Assembly (NCBI GenBank): GCA_900315545.1
Contig: OMZM01000005.1
Coordinates: 1 to 64,000, forward strand
DNA: 64,000 nt
Source: an uncultured Prevotella sp.
GTDB taxonomy: Bacteria > Bacteroidota > Bacteroidia > Bacteroidales > Bacteroidaceae
Reading direction: 5' to 3'
The notes under the pieces are model-generated. The model had not been told where the DNA came from. It saw only the letters and a program-made list of their open reading frames with translations, and ran no database searches. Below, piece after piece: positions 37,526 to 46,570 of this stretch (the first letter of the stretch is position 1; the number at the start of each line of letters is the position of its first letter). Made by a program: the position numbers and the translations under genes.

Positions 37526-38680
37526 ATGAACCTGAAAGACTTTGACAACATACGCCCGTTCGAGCCGGAAGAACTGCCGGAGGTGTACGACCGGATGATG
37601 GCTGACAAACAGTTTCAGCAGGTACTGGCTGCCGTCATGCCTCACATGGGCATCGAAACGATAGACATGATGATGCACCGATGCCTGACAAACCTCGACT
37701 TCCAAAAGGTGTTCTGCTACAGCTTTATGGAAGACCTGCTGGAAAAGGCGTCGACAAGCTGCACGATGGACACAAGCGCCATAGACACACTGAAACGCTA
37801 TACGTTTGTCTCTAACCACAGAGACATCGTTCTCGACTCGGCACTTCTCGGCAAAATGCTCATCGACAACGGCTTCTCGACGACATGCGAGGTGGCTATC
37901 GGCGACAATCTGCTTAGCATTCCATGGGTGAAAGACCTCGCAAGGGTGAACAAGACTTTCATCGTGGAACGCTCACTGCAACCGAGACAAATGTTCTTAG
38001 CATCGAAACGCATGGCAGAATACATGCACTACGTCATAGCAGAGAAGCACGACAACATCTGGATAGCTCAGCGCGAAGGCCGCGCAAAGGACTGCAACGA
38101 CCGCACACAGCCGGCAATACTGAAGATGATGGCTATGGGCGGAGAAGGTACAGACGTAGACAGAATTATGCAACTGCATATCGTACCGCTGGCTATAAGC
38201 TATGAATACGACCCATGCGACTACCTGAAAGCACAGGAATTTCAACTGAAACGCGACATCGAAGGCTGGAAAAAATCGGCGGAAGATGACGTGGAGAGCA
38301 TGAAAACAGGCATAATGGGATGGAAAGGAGACATCTACTACCACTGCGCACCATGCATAGATGAATGGCTGGACAGCAACTGTCGCAACATGCCCAAGAC
38401 TGAACTGTTTGACGCTGTAGCACGCCACTTGGACGAAGAAATACACGCCAACTACAAGATATATGCCGTAAACTATGTGGCTGCATATCTGCTGACTGGC
38501 GAAAAGAAATATGAAGAGCATTTCAGCGATACCGACCGACATAGATTTGAGCAATACATAAGCGCACAGATTGACAAAATCAACATTGCCGGCAAGGACA
38601 ACGACTTCCTGCGCGAACGAATGCTGACAATGTATGCAAATCCATTGTTTAACAAAGAAAAAGCCCTATCACATGAATAA
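37526..38680 (+). CDS. Glycerol-3-phosphate-type acyltransferase
   Basis: The 384-residue protein has a PlsC/PlsB-like core with SNHRDIVLDS (His98, Asp104) in place of the usual HX4D, and AQREGRAKD (Glu184-Gly-Arg186) as the phosphate-binding motif. The spacing of His and Asp is one residue longer than the classical HX4D. Long N- and C-terminal parts are unrecognised. It probably acylates a phospholipid precursor or a lipid at the inner membrane. It overlaps the next gene by 8 bp. Confidence 0.75.
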   Translation: MNLKDFDNIRPFEPEELPEVYDRMMADKQFQQVLAAVMPHMGIETIDMMMHRCLTNLDFQKVFCYSFMEDLLEKASTSCTMDTSAIDTLKRYTFVSNHRDIVLDSALLGKMLIDNGFSTTCEVAIGDNLLSIPWVKDLARVNKTFIVERSLQPRQMFLASKRMAEYMHYVIAEKHDNIWIAQREGRAKDCNDRTQPAILKMMAMGGEGTDVDRIMQLHIVPLAISYEYDPCDYLKAQEFQLKRDIEGWKKSAEDDVESMKTGIMGWKGDIYYHCAPCIDEWLDSNCRNMPKTELFDAVARHLDEEIHANYKIYAVNYVAAYLLTGEKKYEEHFSDTDRHRFEQYISAQIDKINIAGKDNDFLRERMLTMYANPLFNKEKALSHE

Positions 38681-39332
38681 GACACTTTGGCTGATACTGT
38701 TTGCTGCACTCGCTTTTGTTTCGTGCAGCGACGATGACGGCATCGACGAAAAGTACAAGAACATGAAAGCCGAACTGGTGGAACTGCATACGTCGATGGC
38801 TACAAGGGTGAACTATGCCATTAACGACAACGACGAGACACTGACTTTCAACCCGCACATGCAGGTGTCATGGGCTGAACGCCCCGACACGCTCTACCGC
38901 GCACTGCTATATTACAATAATGTGGGCAACTCTACCAACGTGCAACCAGTGGAACTAGCACCTGTAACGGTGCTGTGGCCCAAGCCAATAGAAAAGATTG
39001 ACAAGATGATAACCGACCCCGTCAGTTTTGAAAGCGCATGGATGGCACAGAACGGACGCTATATCAACCTGCTGGTGAAAATAAAGACTGGCGACAATGG
39101 CGAAGGCGGACAACGCCAGAGAATAGGAATCGCAACCAACGAGGTTAAGGAAGACGACAGCGGACACAAGACATACGTCTACACACTGTACCATGCACAG
39201 AACGGAGTGCCTGAATACTACTCTACAAATGTCTATCTCAGCATTCCTGTGGCTGGTATAAGGACTGGTGATAAGATTGTTGTCAACATCAACGACTACA
39301 AGGAAATGGTAACAAAAGAATTTATTAAATAA
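38673..39332 (+). CDS. NigD-like lipoprotein
   Basis: The 219-residue product has a lipoprotein signal peptide ending LAFVSC, then SDDDG. The mature part is beta-rich, with ATRVNYAINDNDETLTF and a C-terminal NVYLSIPVAGIRTGDKIVVNIN. It resembles NigD-family lipoproteins of Bacteroidales, whose role is unclear. I chose the ATG at 38673 (MNKTLWLIL), since the frame upstream is the overlapping acyltransferase end. Confidence 0.8.
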   Translation: MNKTLWLILFAALAFVSCSDDDGIDEKYKNMKAELVELHTSMATRVNYAINDNDETLTFNPHMQVSWAERPDTLYRALLYYNNVGNSTNVQPVELAPVTVLWPKPIEKIDKMITDPVSFESAWMAQNGRYINLLVKIKTGDNGEGGQRQRIGIATNEVKEDDSGHKTYVYTLYHAQNGVPEYYSTNVYLSIPVAGIRTGDKIVVNINDYKEMVTKEFIK

Positions 39333-39376
39333 TATTAAAAACAAACATAAATGTGTGAAATACATAAAAATATTCA

Positions 39377-39384
39377 TACCTTTG
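39377..39384 (+). promoter_or_regulatory. -7 element for the first modular surface protein
   Basis: TACCTTTG lies 74 bp upstream of the ATG. A weak TGTG, 21 bp upstream, could serve as -33. Confidence 0.5.
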
Positions 39385-39457
39385 TAAAATATTACTATTC
39401 CAATAACTGAAAGTTAATAATTTAGACTTAATTAAAATTTAAAAAGAAAGGATTTTT

Positions 39458-41941
39458 ATGAAAAAAATTACATTATTGTTATTTATGTTTCTCATGTCCG
39501 TTTTCTCTTTTGCACAAGAGCAGACTACCATAACATGGGAAAGTTCTTCATTGCCAGATATTGACATGGGACAACCCGTGTCTAATACTATCACATTGGC
39601 AGAAGGATACACGCTGAAATTCGGCGCTGGTACAAACGAATCTGTATCTCCTGTTTATTGGACAACTGGAGAAATCCGTTTCTATGGTGGAAATACCATG
39701 ACGTTTGAAGGCAAGAACATTGTCAAGATTACAATCTATGGAACTGACAACAGCAGAAGAGCTGCACTGTCTGCAAGCGTTGGCGAATTTGAAGATGCTT
39801 CAGCCAAAGACAAGGTTTGGACTGGAAAGACAAATGAGCTTACACTGACAAATGCCGAGACTGGTCAGTATCGTTTCAACAAGATTGAGCTTACCTACGA
39901 AACAGGAACAGCAGTTACCAATCCTATGGAAAAAATGGTAATTTCTCCTGCGGAAGGCGAGGTTGAATCTCTCAGCATGATTACACTTACTTTCGACGGA
40001 GCTACATGCACAGCAAAGGAAGATGCTGAAATAAACATTAAGAAAGACGGTACAGACTATTCAGATGGATTCGTTTATACAAACGATGAAGGCGATGAAG
40101 TTTATATTGAGGAAGTAGAGAGTGTACGTTTCACAGAGTCAGGAACATACACTTACGAAATTCCTGCTGGAGCAATCACTGTTGGCGGTCAGGAACTTCC
40201 TGCATTCAAACTGGAATACACTATTCCTGGACAGGCAATAGACCCAATGCAGGTTCTCAACATTACTCCTGCAGAAGGCGAAGTTGAGGTTCTCGAGAAC
40301 TTCACAATCACTTTCACAGGCTTCAGTGGCATAACTGTTAAAGAAGATGCGCAGGTAACACTTACAAAAGAAGGCAGCGAAGAGGTTGTTGACGGTGGTC
40401 TGATGTGTGAAGACGGCACTAACATTGAGGTTGGTCTGATGGATCGCGTATCTGCATACGGTAAGTACACGCTCAACATTCCTGCTGGAGCAATCACTAT
40501 CAACGGTGAGACTCTCGACCCATTAGCATTCAAGTACACTATTAAAGACCCTAACGCCAAGGAATACACTATCGACCCGGCAGAAGGTAAGGTAGAGAGC
40601 CTTCAGTATTTCACTATCACATTCAATGGATATGCTGAGGTTTTGGATGACACCAAGATACCTGTTCTTACAAACACGACAACAGGAACAAGCTTTGAAG
40701 GTGGCATTAGCAATCCAAATGGCAAGGTTCTGGTTTATTTCTCTGACCCAATCACAGACGAAGGTGAATATACCCTGACCGTTCCGTCAAATACTATTGT
40801 AATTTGGGCAAACGATAAAACGTTTGACGAATTGACATTCAATTACACCATCGGTAACCCACAACAGGGTGGAGATGAGGATAAGTTAGTTGAACTGCCA
40901 GCAGGCGTAACGCCAGAAAAGTGGCATGGTGCTGGTGAATACATTTATTATACCAATAATGGCTGGTCTACAGCTGACTTAGACGATACATTCAACTATC
41001 AGGTGGCTTTCGACGGCAACGACGTTTATATTTCTGGCCTTGACATTATACATGAGAACGCTTGGGTTAAGGGTACGCTCGAGAATGGTATCATAACATG
41101 CGAGCCAACATTCACAGGTGTAGAACAATACAATGGTAATGAAATGAAATACTATGTCATCGCAACCGAATCAGTTACTCCTTATGACGTTAAGCCAGTC
41201 CAATTCACATACGATGCAGAAGCTGGTATCATCAAGGTTGTTGACGGTATCGACATCACTATCGCTCCAGACCGCGGTGAAAGTGGAAACCTTTACTCTT
41301 ACTATAGCGGCATTACCATTACAAGGGAAGTTCCTGCTGCTGACGAGGTTGTAGTTCTACCTGCCGGAGTAGAAACAGTGGACTACACATTTACAGGCAA
41401 CGAACTTACCTTGGATGACAAGGGTACAGTAACTGAAGAAAAACCATTCTCTACAACTGTTAAGGTTGGTATCGACGGAAATGACATCTACGTTCAGGGT
41501 ATCAACAAAGACTACATCCCTGAAGCCTGGGTTAAGGGTGTACGCGAAGGCAACACCGTAACATTTGAAAAGGGTCAGTATCTGGGCGAATTCATGTACA
41601 TGACTTATGGTCCATTCAAGACTTATCTTATTGGAACACAGATTGGCGTTTTCAACGTTCAGGATATTGTAATGACCGTTGACGATGAAAATGGCACAAT
41701 GACAGCAGCAGACGCAGTTGTTATCAATGGTAAGAAGAATTCTTTCAGCTACTGGAGCGTATTCAGCAATGTAATGCTTTCAAATCCTAATCCTGACGGT
41801 ATCAGCGAAGTCAACACTGACGACAACAATGCTGTTTATTTCGACACAATGGGTCGCCGCGTAGATGCAAACGCCAAGGGATTGGTTATCAAGCAGGTTC
41901 GTACGAACAATGGCGTTAAGACTGTTAAGGTTGTACGCTAA
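39458..41941 (+). CDS. Large modular secreted surface protein
   Basis: The 827-residue protein has a signal peptide (1-19, ending SFAQ) and an N-terminal beta domain to about 150. Then come three related ~115-residue Ig-like modules (about 160-500) that begin ISPAEGEVESL, ITPAEGEVEVL and IDPAEGKVESL and end in IPAGAI or VPSNTI. The C-terminal half has two copies of a ~130-residue module with DGNDxYxxG...AWVKG, also found in the next protein. The end is basic (VKTVKVVR) after an MGRRV segment, like the other tails here. Probably exported to the surface; ligand unknown. Confidence 0.78.
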   Translation: MKKITLLLFMFLMSVFSFAQEQTTITWESSSLPDIDMGQPVSNTITLAEGYTLKFGAGTNESVSPVYWTTGEIRFYGGNTMTFEGKNIVKITIYGTDNSRRAALSASVGEFEDASAKDKVWTGKTNELTLTNAETGQYRFNKIELTYETGTAVTNPMEKMVISPAEGEVESLSMITLTFDGATCTAKEDAEINIKKDGTDYSDGFVYTNDEGDEVYIEEVESVRFTESGTYTYEIPAGAITVGGQELPAFKLEYTIPGQAIDPMQVLNITPAEGEVEVLENFTITFTGFSGITVKEDAQVTLTKEGSEEVVDGGLMCEDGTNIEVGLMDRVSAYGKYTLNIPAGAITINGETLDPLAFKYTIKDPNAKEYTIDPAEGKVESLQYFTITFNGYAEVLDDTKIPVLTNTTTGTSFEGGISNPNGKVLVYFSDPITDEGEYTLTVPSNTIVIWANDKTFDELTFNYTIGNPQQGGDEDKLVELPAGVTPEKWHGAGEYIYYTNNGWSTADLDDTFNYQVAFDGNDVYISGLDIIHENAWVKGTLENGIITCEPTFTGVEQYNGNEMKYYVIATESVTPYDVKPVQFTYDAEAGIIKVVDGIDITIAPDRGESGNLYSYYSGITITREVPAADEVVVLPAGVETVDYTFTGNELTLDDKGTVTEEKPFSTTVKVGIDGNDIYVQGINKDYIPEAWVKGVREGNTVTFEKGQYLGEFMYMTYGPFKTYLIGTQIGVFNVQDIVMTVDDENGTMTAADAVVINGKKNSFSYWSVFSNVMLSNPNPDGISEVNTDDNNAVYFDTMGRRVDANAKGLVIKQVRTNNGVKTVKVVR

Positions 41942-41984
41942 TACATTGTCAACAAGATAATATATCATTAAACTAATATTAAGG

Positions 41985-42026
41985 AAGACTCTATATGGTT
42001 TGGCAACATTCCATACAGAGTCTTTT
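41985..42026 (+). terminator. Terminator between the two modular surface proteins
   Basis: Arms AAGACTCT-TATGG and CCATA-AGAGTCTT around a ~12-nt loop are followed by TTTATAAC. The pair of genes is therefore probably not strictly co-transcribed. Confidence 0.65.
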
Positions 42027-42051
42027 ATAACAATAACTATAGTAATCTGAA

Positions 42052-43656
42052 ATGAAGAAAACAGTTCTAATAATGTGGGCCATGCTGCTCACACTCACAT
42101 TACAGGCACAAAACAAGGCACCGGAGGACATGGTTGTAATAGAACAGCAACCAGAGGGAAGCCTATACATATACAATCGCGAAGGTTATGCAGTCAGGGA
42201 GAAGAAAGTTGAGCCAGAAGACCCTGACAACCCATACTATCTGCATACAGAGAAGCAGACTGGCACTATCAACATCGTGTTTGGCAAAGACAACAAGGTC
42301 TATATGTTTCAACCATTGTCTAATCTCGTTACTTACGACGGTTGGATAGAAGGCACGCTGAGCGAAGACGGCAGAACAATTACCGTGCCTATGATGCAAT
42401 ACATTGGCTACACGAAGTCGTTTGACATGGCAGTACAGGTTGCAATGTTCAGACTTGATACTGAAAAGAACACTTATGTCTTCGACGAGTCCGTTAAGGA
42501 AATTACCTATACTATCAGCGAAGACGGAACAATCAAGCAGAACGGAACATCAAAAAACCTTATTTTAGGCGCAATGAACCGTGCTTTTGGCGATACATTC
42601 ACATATCTCGACTATGAATGGATTCAAGAAGGCGACTATGCCTCTACATATACTCTGTTCACAGAGGAACCTCTCAGTGTGCCGGAAGGACTTGAAACAG
42701 AATCTTTCTATCTGACTACATGCGAGTTTGACGGCTCTCAATGGCGACCGATTACACTTAACTGCAAATTAGGCTTCGACGGAGATGACGCTTACCTGCA
42801 GGGTATATTCGAATATATGCCTATGGCATGGATAAAGGGTAAGCGAGAAGGAAACACCGTTACATTCCCAACGAAACAGTTTATGGGTACATACGTTCAG
42901 CCTATCTTCTTCAAGGGTGCTCGCATAAACAACAATGTGGCGGAAGAATCTGACGTTGTATTTACTTTCGACGGAAATGATACTTACACTACAACAGACT
43001 ATACATATATAACGACAGACAAGGACGATTTCGTATATTTTACATACTACATGGGGCTGACTGTTTCGAAGCATAAAGACACAGTTCTCAACATTACTGG
43101 ACTTGAAACAGAAAAATATGTTTTCAGCTATCGTTCCAACATTGGCGAAGAAGGAGCAATGGAAGACGGTTCGAATACGGTTGAGGTGGCATTTGAAGAC
43201 AAAAACATCTACATAAAAGGACTGTGGGAAGGTCTACCTGAGGCATGGGTTAAAGGATATATAGAAGGCGACAAGCTGGTATTCGACCTGCCACAGTACC
43301 TGGGAACATACAACGATGAATATCTTGGCTTATTCCCAATGTATCTTACTGCTTTTGACGACAAAACAGGCGTACTGAAGCCACAGGTCTCATTCGACTA
43401 CAATGCAGAAGACAAGTCGTTCAACAATCATGACTGCCCGCTGAGCATAGGTATCAACAAGACCGGCTATCTTGGTATTCAGGACTATTACAAGGGCGCT
43501 TTTGTCTCTGAGGCTTTGTCTGTAAATGGAATAGAGACCACAAGCTCGATAGTGGAAAGCATTTTCGACGCTCAAGGCATAAGGCACAATACGCTGAGAA
43601 ACGGTCTAAACATCCTCAAGATGAACGACGGAACCGTAAGAAAGGTTATGAAATAG
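42052..43656 (+). CDS. Modular secreted surface protein sharing the AWVKG module
   Basis: The 534-residue protein has a signal peptide (1-19) and at least three copies of the module shared with the gene upstream. Each has a glycine-rich pair such as FDGDDAYLQGI or FEDKNIYIKGL, then AWIKG or AWVKG, then NTVTF or DKLVFDLPQYLGTY. The C-terminus has IFDAQGIRHNTLRNGLNIL and a basic end, the tail form seen in the other exported proteins of the window. No catalytic motif is visible. Confidence 0.78.
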   Translation: MKKTVLIMWAMLLTLTLQAQNKAPEDMVVIEQQPEGSLYIYNREGYAVREKKVEPEDPDNPYYLHTEKQTGTINIVFGKDNKVYMFQPLSNLVTYDGWIEGTLSEDGRTITVPMMQYIGYTKSFDMAVQVAMFRLDTEKNTYVFDESVKEITYTISEDGTIKQNGTSKNLILGAMNRAFGDTFTYLDYEWIQEGDYASTYTLFTEEPLSVPEGLETESFYLTTCEFDGSQWRPITLNCKLGFDGDDAYLQGIFEYMPMAWIKGKREGNTVTFPTKQFMGTYVQPIFFKGARINNNVAEESDVVFTFDGNDTYTTTDYTYITTDKDDFVYFTYYMGLTVSKHKDTVLNITGLETEKYVFSYRSNIGEEGAMEDGSNTVEVAFEDKNIYIKGLWEGLPEAWVKGYIEGDKLVFDLPQYLGTYNDEYLGLFPMYLTAFDDKTGVLKPQVSFDYNAEDKSFNNHDCPLSIGINKTGYLGIQDYYKGAFVSEALSVNGIETTSSIVESIFDAQGIRHNTLRNGLNILKMNDGTVRKVMK

Positions 43657-43690
43657 TATTCTAATCCCAACAGGACTACCTTCCAATTTT

Positions 43691-43752
43691 GCCCTTTGGC
43701 ACTGATTTCTGACAACAGATACGCAGCCAAAGGGCATTTTTTATTGTTCAAC
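43691..43752 (+). terminator. Terminator after the second modular surface protein
   Basis: A perfect 10-bp stem, GCCCTTTGGC and GCCAAAGGGC, with a 35-nt loop is followed by ATTTTTT. Confidence 0.75.
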
Positions 43753-43822
43753 CTTACTACTGCCAGGCGAAAGCATGCCGTGCACAATAAAAACATCGGG
43801 GGGCTTTCCTGTCAAAAAACAC

Positions 43823-44270
43823 TAATCAATTTTCGCCCGTTTACTGTCGCGAGAATGCCCGCGAAACCCATTTTGAAAATCGCAGGGGCAAAATACGCCC
43901 AAAATTCGCACGCTTACATAATCCGCTGACCGTCAGTTTATTAGCCACACACATGCGCTTTTTGAGCGCAAAATGCAAGTGTTAAAAATGTCAAAGAGCA
44001 TGTTTGACAATGTCAAACACACTCTTTGAGAAGGTCAGACACTGTGTTTGGTACTATCAGACACAGTGTTTAGTAAGCACAAAAAGGCAAAATAGCCGCC
44101 TCAAACATACTCTTTGACAATTTTAACAAATATCGCCGACCTTTATTTTCACATATTTTTACACTTTCAGCGCCTGTTCCGCATCTATTTTGCAAGTTTT
44201 ACCCTGTCAAAATTTTTCATACTTTTTCGTCCCGAAAGAAAATCTCGCACACTTTGGCACAGTTTTTGCT
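43823..44270 (+). repeat. Intergenic repeat family, copy 3
   Basis: 448 bp with the same start and end blocks. Arms lie at 43980-44007 and 44101-44128 (26 of 28 paired). Dyads start at 43991, 44013, 44035, 44057 and 44101 on the 22-bp grid. Here the fourth slot is better preserved (TATCAGACACAGTGTTTAG) than in copy 1. It lacks a hexamer tract. It lies about 90 bp upstream of the promoter of a two-component system. Confidence 0.9.
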
Positions 44271-44357
44271 GTAACACGAAACGGCAGACGCTGAACACAA
44301 TTTTCAGCATCGCGAAAATATAAACTCACGTAAAATATGATTGTATTGTTAAAGGTT

Positions 44358-44387
44358 TTGTTATATCAATAATATTCCGTAACTTTG
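44358..44387 (+). promoter_or_regulatory. Promoter of the two-component system
   Basis: TTG (44358-44360), 19 bp, TAACTTTG (44380-44387), 30 bp upstream of the response-regulator ATG. Confidence 0.7.
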
Positions 44388-44417
44388 CAGGAAACATAAC
44401 AAATCAATCACAATACG

Positions 44418-45131
44418 ATGGCAGACAGAAAAAGAATATTGGTTGTCGACGACGAACAAGACTTGTGCGACATTATAAAGATTAACCTGTCAAAGGCTGG
44501 TTACGATGTAGACACTGCTTATTCATCGGAAGAAGCGCTGAGGAAAGACATCACATCATATCATCTTCTCCTGCTGGATGTCATGATGCCAGGCATCTCC
44601 GGCTTTCAACTTGCGCAGATACTGAAAAACGACCACCTGACGAAGGACATCCCACTGATATTCCTTACAGCCAAAGATGCAGAAGACGACATGCTGAAAG
44701 GTTTCGACATTGGTGCAGACGACTATATTCCCAAACCTTTTTCAGTCAAGGAACTCATTGCGCGCGTCAATGCCGTGATAAACCGCACCTCGAAAAACAA
44801 CAGCAGCAAGCCACTGAACGACGAATTTACAGACGACATAATATCGTTTAAGGGACTGACTATCAATGCAAACCGCAAGGAAGTAACCATCGACGGCAAT
44901 CCTGTGTCGTTCACACCGACCGAGCTCTACATGATGCAACTGTTTCTCTCGAAACGCGGAACGGTATTCTCAAGACAGAAACTCATCGAACTTGTATGGC
45001 CTGAGAACGTCATCGTTACAGACCGCACCATTGATGTCAACATCAACAGAATCAGGAAGAAATTAGGCGACTATTCAAAACACATCATCACACGGCAAGG
45101 TTTTGGATATTATTTTGAGGAGAACATATAA
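44418..45131 (+). CDS. OmpR-family response regulator
   Basis: The 237-residue protein has an N-terminal receiver domain with VVDDEQ (acidic pair 11-12), the phospho-acceptor in LLLLDVMMPG (Asp54), the LTAK Thr/Lys motif and KPF. A winged-helix DNA-binding domain follows (about 140-237: FTPTELYMMQLFLSKRGTVF, VDVNINRIRKKLG). It is followed 14 bp later by its histidine kinase. Target genes are unknown. Confidence 0.95.
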   Translation: MADRKRILVVDDEQDLCDIIKINLSKAGYDVDTAYSSEEALRKDITSYHLLLLDVMMPGISGFQLAQILKNDHLTKDIPLIFLTAKDAEDDMLKGFDIGADDYIPKPFSVKELIARVNAVINRTSKNNSSKPLNDEFTDDIISFKGLTINANRKEVTIDGNPVSFTPTELYMMQLFLSKRGTVFSRQKLIELVWPENVIVTDRTIDVNINRIRKKLGDYSKHIITRQGFGYYFEENI

Positions 45132-45145
45132 ACGGAAACATATAT

Positions 45146-46066
45146 ATGTACATGAAAAAAAAGTCTGAAGGGCGCAAAATGTTCATTACCGTAATGGGCA
45201 TTTTCATTGTCTATGCAGCTGTTTTCATTATCTTCGACGACTTCGACCGCAACAAATTGCTGCAGCTCGACGACGTAGCAGAAAGACACCTGCTTGCCTT
45301 TGCCGTGATAGTTGTAGTCATTCTCGGCTTCCTTCTTCACCATTATGCCCTGCGAATGGATGCGCGCATACGTCGCGAACAGACAAAGAAGGAAAAACTG
45401 ACACGCCGGCAGATGACACAAAACATATCGCATGAGCTGAAAACTCCTGTCGCCAGCATTCTCGGATATACAGAAACCATCATCAACAACCCCGACATTG
45501 ACGAGCCGACACGGCTTCAGTTCATCAAGCGATGCCACAAACAGGCTCAGCGACTGACAATGCTGCTTCAGGACATATCGACACTCAACCGCATCGACTA
45601 TGCCGCAGAAATCATAGAAATGACACCTATCAACGTTTCTGAAATAATAAAGGAAGTTGTGCAGGAGACATCGTTTGCACTTGAGGAACAGCAGATGACA
45701 CTGACAAACAATGTCCCCGACAATATCATAGTCAACGGAAATGCACCGCTGCTATACAGTATTTTCCACAACCTTGCAGACAATTCAATAAAATATTCAG
45801 GCAAAAACACATCGATAACCATCAGTGCAACCGAACAAAACAACTACTGGAAATTTACGTTCAGCGACAACGGCAACGGCATACCACAGTCAGCACTGCC
45901 AAAAATATTCGAACGCTTCTATCGAATAGACAAGGGTCGCAGCCGGACTATGGGCGGCACAGGACTGGGACTTGCCATAGTGAAAAATGCCATAATGCTG
46001 CACGGCGGCAAAATCAGCGCATCAAGCAACAACGGATTACAATTCGATTTTACCTTGAAGAAATAG
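45146..46066 (+). CDS. Sensor histidine kinase with minimal sensor region
   Basis: The 306-residue protein has two transmembrane helices (about 12-30 and 49-66) separated by only ~18 residues, so almost no periplasmic domain. The HisKA domain contains QNISHELKTPVASILGYTE (His96). The ATPase domain shows the N box HNLADNSIKY, FSDNGNGIP and MGGTGLGLAIVKN. An alternative ATG two codons downstream is possible. It is likely to sense membrane state or a partner protein rather than a soluble ligand. Confidence 0.93.
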   Translation: MYMKKKSEGRKMFITVMGIFIVYAAVFIIFDDFDRNKLLQLDDVAERHLLAFAVIVVVILGFLLHHYALRMDARIRREQTKKEKLTRRQMTQNISHELKTPVASILGYTETIINNPDIDEPTRLQFIKRCHKQAQRLTMLLQDISTLNRIDYAAEIIEMTPINVSEIIKEVVQETSFALEEQQMTLTNNVPDNIIVNGNAPLLYSIFHNLADNSIKYSGKNTSITISATEQNNYWKFTFSDNGNGIPQSALPKIFERFYRIDKGRSRTMGGTGLGLAIVKNAIMLHGGKISASSNNGLQFDFTLKK

Positions 46067-46072
46067 AATAAT

Positions 46073-46570
46073 TTACATTGAAGAAGTAGAATAAATCAGC
46101 GCAACAGCCGACGCAGAGATGCCTTCCTGCCTGCCGGTAAATCCAAGTTTCTCTGTCGTTGTTGCCTTTATTGATATCTGGTCGGCAGCAACTCCACACA
46201 CAGATGCCATCGTTTCTGCCATTTCGGGTATATGACGGCTCAACTTGGGTCTTTCTGCGCATACCGTCGCATCTATGTTTCCAAGTTCATAGCCTTTCTC
46301 TCGCAGCATCTCCATTGTTTTTCGCAATATTATCTTGCTGTCCATGCCTTCCGTTTCTGCAGACGTATCAGGGAAATGAAAACCTATATCGCGCATGTTG
46401 GCAGCACCGAGCATGGCATCGCAGACAGCATGTATCAGCACATCGGCATCGCTGTGCCCAAGCAAACCATGCGTATGCTCTATCTTTATGCCGCCAAGCC
46501 ACAGTTCCCTGCCCTCGACAAGCTGATGGACATCATATCCATACCCTATGCGAAAACCAAAATCAGCCAT
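46073..46570 (-). CDS. ispF: 2-C-methyl-D-erythritol 2,4-cyclodiphosphate synthase
   Basis: IspF forms the cyclic diphosphate in the non-mevalonate isoprenoid pathway. Its 165 residues have the metal-binding GYGYDVHQL (Asp13, His15), GLLGHSDADVLIHAVCDAMLG, DIGFHFPDT and the C-terminal TTEKLGFTGRQEGI. It directly abuts porV (one base between the stop of porV and the start of ispF), so the two are probably co-transcribed. Confidence 0.98.
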   Translation of the reverse strand: MADFGFRIGYGYDVHQLVEGRELWLGGIKIEHTHGLLGHSDADVLIHAVCDAMLGAANMRDIGFHFPDTSAETEGMDSKIILRKTMEMLREKGYELGNIDATVCAERPKLSRHIPEMAETMASVCGVAADQISIKATTTEKLGFTGRQEGISASAVALIYSTSSM

